NCBI GenBank assembly: GCA_964582225.1
Contig: CAZORA010000001.1
Span: 62,001-126,000, forward strand
DNA from: Dokdonella_A sp964582225
GTDB taxonomy: Bacteria; Pseudomonadota; Gammaproteobacteria; Xanthomonadales; Rhodanobacteraceae
Direction: 5' to 3'
Length of the DNA stretch: 64,000 nucleotides
Of this stretch, positions 8,598-15,783 are shown piece by piece. How positions within the stretch are numbered: position 1 is the stretch's first letter; each line of letters begins with the position of its first letter. The translations under genes were made by a program, and so were the position numbers. The notes beneath the pieces are model-generated. The model was not told the DNA's origin, did not search any database, and was given only the letters and a program-made list of their open reading frames with translations.

Positions 8598-9581
8598 TCA
8601 GTCGTCGACGATCGCCACGTGAGCCTTGCCGTCGGCATCGACCCAGGCGCGGTACATGCCGTCGGTATTGAAAGGCATGGCGAAGTTGCCCTTGCTGTCG
8701 AGCGCAATCACGCCGCCGTCGCCGCCCAGCTTGGGAATGACGTCGATCACCACGTCGCGCGCGGCGCGGGCAATCGATTCGTCGCCGTACTGCAGCCGCG
8801 CGCAGATGTCGTGCGCCGCCACCGCGCGGATGTAGAACTCGCCCCAGCCGGTCGCCGACACCGCGCAGCGCGCGTTGGCGTAGGTGCCGGCGCCGATGAT
8901 CGGCGAGTCGCCGACCCGGTTCCAGCGCTTGTTGGTCATGCCGCCGGTCGAAGTCGCGGCCGCCAGATGGCCGGCGCGATCGAGCGCCACGGCGCCGACG
9001 GTGCCATAGTGAAGCGTGCGATCGAGCGCGTCGGCGCGCTTGTCGCGCTCGGCCTTGAGCGCCTTCTGCAGCTGCTGCCAGCGCTCGCTGGTGCGGAAGT
9101 AGCGGTCGTCGACCAGCTTGATGCCGACCGTGCGCGCGAACTGCTCCGCACCGGCGCCGACCAGGAACACGTGCGGCGACTTCTCCATCACCGCGCGCGC
9201 CAGCAGCACCGGGTTCTTGACGTGGCGAACGCCGGCCACCGCGCCGGCGTTCTGCGTCGCGCCGTCCATGATCGCCGCGTCGAGCTCGTTGCGCCCCTCG
9301 TGGGTGAACACCGCGCCCTTGCCGGCGTTGAAGCGCGGCGAGTTCTCCAGCGCCACCACGGCCTTGCTCACCGCGTCGAGGCTGCTGCCGCCGCCTTCGA
9401 GAACCGCGTAGCCGGCGTCGAGCGCGGCCTGCAGATCGGCGCGCACCAGCTTCTCGTTCTCCGGCGTCAGGCGGTCGCGAATGACCCCGGCGCCGCCGTG
9501 AATCAGCAGGATCGGGGTAGCGGCAAAGGCCGGCGCCGCGCAGACGGTGAACAGGAGCGCCAGCAGGCAGGATTTCGACAC
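8598..9581 (-). CDS. Isoaspartyl peptidase / L-asparaginase, N-terminal nucleophile hydrolase
   Basis: A 327-residue Ntn-hydrolase precursor that cleaves isoaspartyl dipeptides and asparagine. It begins VSKSCLLALLFTVCAAPAFA, a signal peptide, so the enzyme is probably periplasmic. The family opening ILLIHGGAGVI is present, as is the autoprocessing site with nucleophile Thr194 in HYGTVGAVALD, followed by GHLAAATSTGGMTNKRWNRVGDSPIIGAGTYA. Cleavage before Thr194 would give alpha and beta subunits. The GTG at 9581 is chosen because it opens the signal peptide and has CGGAGA about 8 nt upstream; the longer frame to 9686 runs into TesA. The stop lies 44 bp from the convergent regA stop and no strong terminator is seen there. 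Confidence 0.92.
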   Translation of the reverse strand: MSKSCLLALLFTVCAAPAFAATPILLIHGGAGVIRDRLTPENEKLVRADLQAALDAGYAVLEGGGSSLDAVSKAVVALENSPRFNAGKGAVFTHEGRNELDAAIMDGATQNAGAVAGVRHVKNPVLLARAVMEKSPHVFLVGAGAEQFARTVGIKLVDDRYFRTSERWQQLQKALKAERDKRADALDRTLHYGTVGAVALDRAGHLAAATSTGGMTNKRWNRVGDSPIIGAGTYANARCAVSATGWGEFYIRAVAAHDICARLQYGDESIARAARDVVIDVIPKLGGDGGVIALDSKGNFAMPFNTDGMYRAWVDADGKAHVAIVDD

Positions 9582-9628
9582 GGACGGTCTCCGGAAATGG
9601 GCGGGCAGTCGCCGCAGTATAGGTGCGC

Positions 9629-10261
9629 TCAGCGCGTCGCCTCCCGCGTCGGCAGCGATTCCAGGAGCGGCGCCAGCACCCGCCACACGTTATCCAGCAC
9701 GCGCGGTTCGCCGGCGGCGCGCGGGTGCAGGCCGTCGTCCTGCATCAGGGCGGGATCGAGCGCCACGCCCTCCAGCAGGAAAGGCAGCAGCGGCACGTTG
9801 AATTCCGCGGCAAGACCCAGATACATGGCGCGCAGGCCGTCGCGGTAGCGCGCGCCGTAGTTGATCGGCAGCTCGATGCCGACCAGCAGCGCGCGCGCGT
9901 TGGCATCGCGGACCGCGGCGAGGATCTGCGCCAGGTTGCCGCGGATTTCGTCGAGCGGCAGTCCGCGCAGGCCGTCGTTGGCGCCGAGTTCGACGATCAC
10001 CAGCGCCGGCCGGTGCTCGGCCAGCAGCGGCGGCAGGCGGCTCAGGCCGCCGGCCGTGGTCTCGCCGCTGATGCTCGCGTTGATCACCGGCCGTGGGGTA
10101 GCCTGCGCGGCGAGGCGGCGCTCGAGCCGGTGCACCCAACCGTCCTCCAGCGCAATCCCGTAAGCGGCCGCCAGCGAATCACCGAGCACCAGGATCGGCG
10201 GCGCGGCCGCTGCCGGAAACGCGAACAGCAGCAGGCTCAGGAACAAGGTGGCACGCAGCAT
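9629..10261 (-). CDS. tesA: TesA-type periplasmic esterase / acyl-CoA thioesterase I (GDSL/SGNH)
   Basis: A 210-residue SGNH hydrolase: thioesterase I, lysophospholipase L1 and protease I are activities of one enzyme in Escherichia coli. A signal peptide (MLRATLFLSLLLFAFPAAAA) leads into the GDSL block ILVLGDSLAAAYGI with Ser29, then the Gly/Asn blocks (SGETTAGG, ELGANDGLRG) and the catalytic Asp-His in DDGLHPRAAG. The gene is divergent from the YbbA-YbbP transporter genes, an arrangement shared with E. coli. An alternative start at 10279 would add MPDRSP. With the 10261 start, the ATG overlaps the ybbA ATG by two bases, so its promoter must lie inside ybbA. No good ribosome site is visible for either start. 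Confidence 0.93.
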   Translation of the reverse strand: MLRATLFLSLLLFAFPAAAAPPILVLGDSLAAAYGIALEDGWVHRLERRLAAQATPRPVINASISGETTAGGLSRLPPLLAEHRPALVIVELGANDGLRGLPLDEIRGNLAQILAAVRDANARALLVGIELPINYGARYRDGLRAMYLGLAAEFNVPLLPFLLEGVALDPALMQDDGLHPRAAGEPRVLDNVWRVLAPLLESLPTREATR

Positions 10262-10949
10262 GGGTGAACGATCCGGCATCGCGTTGAGCGCGAGCCAGCT
10301 TAGCAAAACGGTCAGCGGCCCCGACGGCGCGCTGACGATCCTGAGCGGAGTCGGGCTCGAACTGAGAGACGGCGAGAGCCTCGCCATCACCGGCGAGTCG
10401 GGCTCCGGCAAGACCACCCTGCTCGGCTTGCTGGCCGGACTCGATCGCGCCGACGCCGGCTCCGTCACCCTCGCCGGCCACGAGCTCGACGGGCTCGACG
10501 AAGAGGCGCGGGCGCGCCTGCGCCGTCACCTGGTCGGCTTCGTGTTCCAGAGCTTCCACCTGCTGCCGGCCGCGACCGCGCTGGAGAACGTGATGCTGCC
10601 GCTCGAACTCGAGGGCGCAGCGGACGCGCGCCAGCGCGCCGACGCCGCGCTGCGGCGGGTCGGCCTCGGCGCGCGCAGCAGGCACTACCCGCATCAGCTC
10701 TCCGGCGGCGAGCAGCAGCGGGTCGCGCTGGCCCGCGCCTTCGTGCACGGCCCGCGGATCCTCTTCGCCGACGAGCCGACCGGCAACCTCGACCGCCGCA
10801 CCGGCGAGGCGATTGGCGACCTGCTGTTCGAGCTGAACCGCGAGCACGGCACCACCCTGGTGCTGGTGACCCACGACCCGGCGCTCGCGGGGCGCTGCGC
10901 GCGGCGCCTGCGGCTGGACGCCGGGCGCGTCGCGACGGCCGCCGCGTGA
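10260..10949 (+). CDS. ybbA: ABC transporter ATP-binding protein YbbA
   Basis: A 229-residue ATPase with Walker A GESGSGKT (45-52), Q loop FVFQSFHLLP, signature LSGGEQQR, Walker B ILFADEPTG, and the switch His in VTHDPA. It matches the YbbA/LolD/MacB-type subfamily; the tail REHGTTLVLVTHDPALAGRCARRLRL is close to E. coli YbbA. It partners with the YbbP permease encoded immediately downstream, whose GTG overlaps this stop by 4 bp. An AAGGTGG ribosome site (10245-10251) lies 8 nt before the ATG at 10260 and supports it over a GTG at 10248. The synteny tesA (divergent)-ybbA-ybbP is conserved in enterobacteria; the transported substrate is unknown. Confidence 0.93.
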   Translation: MGERSGIALSASQLSKTVSGPDGALTILSGVGLELRDGESLAITGESGSGKTTLLGLLAGLDRADAGSVTLAGHELDGLDEEARARLRRHLVGFVFQSFHLLPAATALENVMLPLELEGAADARQRADAALRRVGLGARSRHYPHQLSGGEQQRVALARAFVHGPRILFADEPTGNLDRRTGEAIGDLLFELNREHGTTLVLVTHDPALAGRCARRLRLDAGRVATAAA

Positions 10950-13426
10950 AGCCGCTGGCGTTTGCCGCGCGGAGCCTGCGGCGGGAGTTCCACCAGGCCG
11001 AGCTGGCTACCCTGGCGCTCGCGCTCTGCCTCGCGGTGGCGGCGCTGGCAGCGGTCGCCACCCTGGCAAGCCGGGTCGAGCAGTCGCTGCTCGCTTCCGC
11101 CGCTGAACTCCTGGGCGGCGATCTCGGCATCAGCGCCAGCCGGCCCCTGCCGCCGGCGCTGCGCGAAGAAGCCGAGCGACGCGGCCTGCAGGTGAGCCTG
11201 GCGGTCGATTTTCCGAGCATGCTGTTTGCCGGCGAGCGCAGCCGCTTGAGCGCGGTGCAGGCCAGCGACGCCGCCTTCCCGCTGCGCGGACGGCTGCGGG
11301 TCCGCCGCGCCGACGGGCGCGAAGCGGACGCGCACGCGCCACCGCGCGGGGCGCTCTACGTCGACCCCGAGCTGCCGCAGGCGCTCGGAGTGGAGCTCGG
11401 GCAGGCGGTACAGATCGGCGACCGCGAGCTGCGCCTCGAGGCCACGATCGTCGAGTCGCCCGACGCCGGCGACCTGCTGCGCTTCGCGCCGCGCGTGCTG
11501 ATGAACCTGCAGGACGCCGAGGCCGGCGGCCTGCTCGGCGCGGGCAGCCGCGCGCGCTATCGCCTGCTGCTGGCCGGCGCGCCGCGAGCAATCGCCGCCT
11601 ACGCCGCCTGGGCCGCGACGGAGCTGCCCGAGGGCGCGCGCCTGGAGACGGTGCAGGACGCCCAGCGCAATCTGCGCAGCGCCTTCGAGCGCGGGCAGAG
11701 CTTCCTGCGCCTGGCCGCGCTGCTGGCCGCGCTGCTGGCCGGCATCGCGGTGGCGCTGGCGGCACAGCGCTTCGCGCGGCGGCGCATCGACCAGGTCGCG
11801 CTGCTGCGCTGCCTCGGCGCCCGTTGCGCCGAAATCCGCTCCGCCCTGCTGCTGCAGCTGCTGCTGGTGGGCGTGCCGGCCGGCCTGGCCGGCCTGGCGC
11901 TCGGACTCGCGCTGCAGCAGCTCGCGCTCGGCTTCGCTGCCCCGCTCCTGCCCGGCGCGCCGCCGCCGCTGCCCTGGGGTCCGCCGCTGGCGGCCTTTGC
12001 GGTCGGCCTCGCGGTGCTGTTCGGCTTCGCCTTGCCGCCGCTGCTGCGCCTGATCGAGATCCCGCCCCTGCACGTGCTGCGACGGCGCGTCGATACCGCC
12101 AGCCGCCGCTTCGACGCGCTCTACCTGCTGCCGCTCGCGCTTGCCGCAGCCCTGATCCTGGCCGGCGCCGGCAGCCTGCGTCTGGCCGGCACGCTGGCGC
12201 TGGGACTCGGCGGCGTCACCGCGCTGAGCGTCGCCGGGGTGCTGATCTTGCTGCCGGCGCTGCGCCGCGGCGGCGCGCGCATCGGCGGCGCCTGGCGGCT
12301 CGGGCTGGCCGGCCTCGCGCGTCGGCGCGGCGTGACCCTGCTGCAGACCGCGGCGCTCGCCCTCGGTCTGACCGCGCTCGCCCTGCTCGGCGCGGTCGGC
12401 CCCTCCCTGCTCGAAGGCTGGCGCGCCGAGCTGGCCCCCGATACCCCCAACTGGTTCGCCGTCAACCTGCAGCCCACGCAGCGCGCGGGCTTCGAGCGGC
12501 GCCTGGCCGAGCTCGGCGCAGGCAGCGTCAACCTGCTGCCGCTCGCGGTCGGCAAGCTGACCGCGATCGACGGGCAGCGCCCGGACCCGGCGAGCTACGA
12601 GGATCGACGCGCCGCAGGCTGGCTGAGCGGAGAGGTGCGCCTGAGCTGGAGCGCGGAGCTGCCACCCGCCAACCGGGTGATCGCGGGGCGCTGGTTCAGC
12701 GAGCCGCTCGACCGGCCCGAGCTCTCGGTCGCGCGGATGTGGCAGGAAATGTTCCGGCTGCGACTCGGCGACCGCATGCGCCTGCGCGTCGGCGAGCGCG
12801 AAATCGAAGCCGCCATCACCAGCTTCCGCGAGGTCGACTGGGACTCCTTCCGCGCCAATTTCTTCCTGATGCTCGACCCGGCGAGCGGAGCCGGCCTGCC
12901 GCACGGCTACATCGCGAGCTTCCACCTCGACGCTGCGGCGGGGAGCGGGCTTGCGGGGCTGGCGCGCGAGTTTCCGAACCTCTCGCTGATCGACGTCGAG
13001 CAGATCCTCGAGCGCGTGCGCGGCATCGTCGCCCGGGTCAGCCAGGCCGCCACCTGGGTGCTCGGCTTCAGCCTGCTCGCGGGCCTGCTGGTGCTGCTCG
13101 CCGCGCTCGCCGCAACCGCCGACGAGCGCCGCCGCGAAGCGGCCCTGCTGCGCACCCTGGGCGCCGTACGTGCGCAGCTTTCATCGATGGCGCTCGCCGA
13201 GTTCGTCGCACTTGGACTGATCGCCGCCACCGTCGCGGCCCTTGGTGCCAGCCTGCTGGGCTTCGCCCTGGCCCACCTGGTTTTCCACCTCGATGCCTGG
13301 ACCCCGCCCTTCACCGGCCTCATCGCGCTGATTCTCGGCGCGACCGCGAGCATCACCGTCGCCGGCTGGCTCGGCACGCTGCGTATCCTGCGCGCGCCAC
13401 CGATCAGCGTGCTGCGCCGCGTCTGA
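10946..13426 (+). CDS. ybbP: ABC transporter permease YbbP (FtsX/LolE-like, double-domain)
   Basis: An 826-residue inner-membrane permease with two FtsX-type halves. The first helix (about 20-45) is followed by a long periplasmic domain (about 50-240), then three helices around 245-375. A central helical region leads to a second periplasmic domain (about 500-690), and three last helices run from about 700 to 815. The cytoplasmic coupling region reads RFARRRIDQVALLRCLGAR in half one and ADERRREAALLRTLGAVRAQL in half two. The start is a GTG within the ybbA stop (GTGA), indicating translational coupling. The family is predicted to move lipids or related envelope components, probably with TesA acting in the periplasm; that link is inference from gene order. 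Confidence 0.9.
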   Translation: MKPLAFAARSLRREFHQAELATLALALCLAVAALAAVATLASRVEQSLLASAAELLGGDLGISASRPLPPALREEAERRGLQVSLAVDFPSMLFAGERSRLSAVQASDAAFPLRGRLRVRRADGREADAHAPPRGALYVDPELPQALGVELGQAVQIGDRELRLEATIVESPDAGDLLRFAPRVLMNLQDAEAGGLLGAGSRARYRLLLAGAPRAIAAYAAWAATELPEGARLETVQDAQRNLRSAFERGQSFLRLAALLAALLAGIAVALAAQRFARRRIDQVALLRCLGARCAEIRSALLLQLLLVGVPAGLAGLALGLALQQLALGFAAPLLPGAPPPLPWGPPLAAFAVGLAVLFGFALPPLLRLIEIPPLHVLRRRVDTASRRFDALYLLPLALAAALILAGAGSLRLAGTLALGLGGVTALSVAGVLILLPALRRGGARIGGAWRLGLAGLARRRGVTLLQTAALALGLTALALLGAVGPSLLEGWRAELAPDTPNWFAVNLQPTQRAGFERRLAELGAGSVNLLPLAVGKLTAIDGQRPDPASYEDRRAAGWLSGEVRLSWSAELPPANRVIAGRWFSEPLDRPELSVARMWQEMFRLRLGDRMRLRVGEREIEAAITSFREVDWDSFRANFFLMLDPASGAGLPHGYIASFHLDAAAGSGLAGLAREFPNLSLIDVEQILERVRGIVARVSQAATWVLGFSLLAGLLVLLAALAATADERRREAALLRTLGAVRAQLSSMALAEFVALGLIAATVAALGASLLGFALAHLVFHLDAWTPPFTGLIALILGATASITVAGWLGTLRILRAPPISVLRRV

Positions 13427-13600
13427 GTCGAACCGGCTGTGCGCCTGCGCACGATTGTCCGGCCGCCCATCACCTCGCTGCGCTGATTCGGCGAAGCAGG
13501 ATGGGGGCATCACGGCGGCGTCGCGGGCGAGACCGGGTAAGCGTCTCTCGGGTCAAGCTGATCGCCCCAGCCGCTCGACAAACCGTCCGCTTCCGATCAG

Positions 13601-13622
13601 CGGTGTCCGCGAGCGGACACCG
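13601..13622. promoter_or_regulatory. 22-bp palindrome, candidate enhancer-binding site
   Basis: Two perfect 10-bp arms, CGGTGTCCGC and GCGGACACCG, separated by GA. It is centred about 150 bp upstream of the predicted transcription start of the export operon, the usual distance for an activator of sigma-54 RNA polymerase. The likely binder is the NtrC-type regulator encoded at 21840-23207; that assignment is inferred. Confidence 0.65.
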
Positions 13623-13734
13623 GCGGCGGCGGCGCCGGTCACAGTACCCGACTTGATGCGCCTCGCTGTGCGCAGATTACTGAATCTTCACGGTTTTCTG
13701 TCAAGCACCCTTTCTGCGGCGCGGACCAGATTGC

Positions 13735-13751
13735 TTGGCACGCTCCCTGCT
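13735..13751 (+). promoter_or_regulatory. Sigma-54 (-24/-12) promoter of the ABC export operon
   Basis: TTGGCACGCTCCCTGCT matches the sigma-54 consensus: invariant GG at 13737-13738 and GC at 13749-13750, with exactly 10 bases between them. With the C at -12, transcription would begin near 13762, one base before the ATG at 13763. The 336 bp between ybbP and this operon otherwise hold no gene; longer frames there lack a ribosome site and homology. Confidence 0.82.
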
Positions 13752-13762
13752 CCATTCAGGGC

Positions 13763-15013
13763 ATGGACATCGCCCGCCCCGAACTCAAGCTTCGCAAGCG
13801 CCGCCGCCAGTGGATCGCAGGTGGCGCTGGCGCGCTGATCGTGCTCGCCATCGTGATCGGCGCGGCGCGGTTGGGACCTGCGCTGCCGCGCGTCGAGCGC
13901 AGCAGCGTCCTGCTTGGCGAGGTTCGGCGCGGCGAACTGCTGCGCGAGGTGCGCGGTCCCGGCATCCTGGTGCCGAAGGAAATCCGCTGGATTGCAGCCG
14001 ACACCGCGGCGCGGGTCGAGCGCATCGTGGTGAAGCCCGGCGCGGCGGTCGAGGCGGACACGGTGATCCTCGAGCTCAGCAATCCCGAGCTGGAAGACGC
14101 GCTGCTCGCCGCGCAATCGGCGCTGCGCGCGGGACAATCCGACCTCGCCGCCCGCCGTACCCAGCTCAAGTCGCAGCTGCTCGACGAACAGTCGGCCCTG
14201 GCCGCGGCCAAGGCCGACTACGGCGCGGCCGCCATACAGGCCGAAGCCGAGGGCCCGCTGGCCGAAAAAGGCATCATCCCGCGCATCCAGTACCGCAAGA
14301 CCCTGATCGCGGTCGAACAGCTCAAGTCGCGGGTCGCGATCGAGGAGCAGCGAGTCGGCGAATTCCGCGGCAACATCGCGGCCCAGCTCGAGGCCGAACA
14401 GGCGCGCCTCGCCCAGCTCGCCAACACCCACGAGCTGCGCCAGCGCCAGGTAGACGCGCTGCATCTGCGCGCCGGCATCGCCGGCATCCTGCAGCAGATT
14501 CCAGTAGACGAGGGCCAGCAGGTGGCTGCGGGCACCAACCTCGCCCGCGTCGCGCGGCCCGACGTGCTGATGGCCGAGCTGCGCATTCCGGAGACCCAAG
14601 CAAAGGACGTGGTTCTCGGCCAGGAAGTTCGCGTGGACACCCGCAACGGCGTGGTCGCCGGGCGCGTGCTGCGCATCGATCCGGCCGTGCAAAACGGCAG
14701 CGTGCAGGTCGACGTCGATCTGCTCGGCGAGCTGCCGACGAGCGCCCGACCGGATCAGTCGGTGGACGGGGTGATCGAGATCGAGCGCCTGCCCGATGTG
14801 CTCTATGTCGCCCGCCCCGCCTTCGGCCAGCCTGATTCGGAAGTGCGCCTGTACCGCATCGACGTCGACGGTATCGCCACCCGCGTACCGGTGCGTCTGG
14901 GCAAGGCCTCGGTCAACCAGATCCAGGTTCTGCAGGGTCTCAGCGTGGGCGACCGGGTGATCCTTTCCGACACCAGCGCCTTCGACCAGCACGACCGCAT
15001 TCGCCTCAGATAA
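13763..15013 (+). CDS. Periplasmic adaptor (HlyD/MacA-like) of an ABC export system
   Basis: A 416-residue adaptor anchored by one N-terminal helix (about 18-35) after a basic cytoplasmic start (LKLRKRRRQW). A barrel-sandwich/lipoyl half motif follows (GILVPKEIRWIAADTAARVERIVVKPGAAVEADTVILEL), then a coiled-coil hairpin of about 110 residues rich in Gln, Ala and Glu (about 110-230). The second lipoyl half has DALHLRAGIAGILQQIPVDEGQQVAAGT, and beta-barrel and membrane-proximal domains complete it. It would link the inner-membrane transporter encoded downstream to an outer-membrane channel, which is not in the window. It stands behind a sigma-54 promoter so close that the mRNA should have almost no leader. 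The next gene follows after 23 bp. Confidence 0.88.
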   Translation: MDIARPELKLRKRRRQWIAGGAGALIVLAIVIGAARLGPALPRVERSSVLLGEVRRGELLREVRGPGILVPKEIRWIAADTAARVERIVVKPGAAVEADTVILELSNPELEDALLAAQSALRAGQSDLAARRTQLKSQLLDEQSALAAAKADYGAAAIQAEAEGPLAEKGIIPRIQYRKTLIAVEQLKSRVAIEEQRVGEFRGNIAAQLEAEQARLAQLANTHELRQRQVDALHLRAGIAGILQQIPVDEGQQVAAGTNLARVARPDVLMAELRIPETQAKDVVLGQEVRVDTRNGVVAGRVLRIDPAVQNGSVQVDVDLLGELPTSARPDQSVDGVIEIERLPDVLYVARPAFGQPDSEVRLYRIDVDGIATRVPVRLGKASVNQIQVLQGLSVGDRVILSDTSAFDQHDRIRLR

Positions 15014-15036
15014 TCCCCTCACCTCGGAGACTTTCC

Positions 15037-15780
15037 ATGGGCCATGACAGCCTGATCCAGCTCGACAACATCAAGAAGGTTTTTCTCGCCGACGAAGTGG
15101 AAACTCACGCCCTGGCCGACGTGCACCTTGACATCGCCAAGGGGGAGTACGTCTCGATCAGCGGCCCCTCCGGCTGCGGCAAGTCGACCCTCTTGGCGAT
15201 CCTCGGTCTGCTCGACACCGCCAGCGGCGGCAGCTACCGGCTCAACGGCCGCGAGGTCACCGACATCGGCGCGGCCGAGCGCGCCCGCATCCGCAACGAG
15301 GAAATCGGCTTCGTGTTCCAGGCCTTCAACCTGATCGGCGATCTGACCGTGCTGGAGAACGTCGAGCTGCCATTGACCTACCGCGAGGGCGTCGGCAAGG
15401 CCGAACGCCGCGAGCGCGCGGTCGAGGCGCTGCAGCGGGTCGGCATGGCGCACCGGGTGCGGCACTTCCCGGCCCAGCTCTCCGGTGGTCAGCAGCAGCG
15501 CGTCGCGGTCGCCCGCGCCCTGGTCGGCGCGCCCTCGATCCTGCTCGCCGACGAGCCCACCGGCAACCTCGACTCCAAGAACGGCGAGGCCGTGATGAGC
15601 CTGCTCGACGAGCTGCACAAGGCCGGCTCGACCATCTGCATGGTCACCCACGATGCGCGCTACGCCGATTGTGCCCAGCGCAAGATCCACATGTTCGACG
15701 GCCGCATCGTCGATGAGGAAACCATGCACCGGCTGCGCGCCGAGGAAGACGCGCGCCTGTTCCAGCGAGCGGAGGCCTGA
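15037..15780 (+). CDS. ABC transporter ATP-binding protein, MacB/LolD type
   Basis: A 247-residue ATPase with Walker A GPSGCGKS (43-50), Q loop GFVFQAFNLIGDLTV, signature LSGGQQQR, Walker B SILLADEPTGNLDSK, and the switch His in VTHDARYA. It powers the permease encoded 3 bp downstream. A ribosome site (CTCGGAGACTTTCC, GGAG) lies upstream of the ATG. The C-terminal tail (about 225-247, EETMHRLRAEEDARLFQRAEA) extends past the usual end and is acidic/helical. Role: energising export together with the MacA-like adaptor; the exported compound cannot be told from sequence. Confidence 0.93.
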   Translation: MGHDSLIQLDNIKKVFLADEVETHALADVHLDIAKGEYVSISGPSGCGKSTLLAILGLLDTASGGSYRLNGREVTDIGAAERARIRNEEIGFVFQAFNLIGDLTVLENVELPLTYREGVGKAERRERAVEALQRVGMAHRVRHFPAQLSGGQQQRVAVARALVGAPSILLADEPTGNLDSKNGEAVMSLLDELHKAGSTICMVTHDARYADCAQRKIHMFDGRIVDEETMHRLRAEEDARLFQRAEA

Positions 15781-15783
15781 GTC

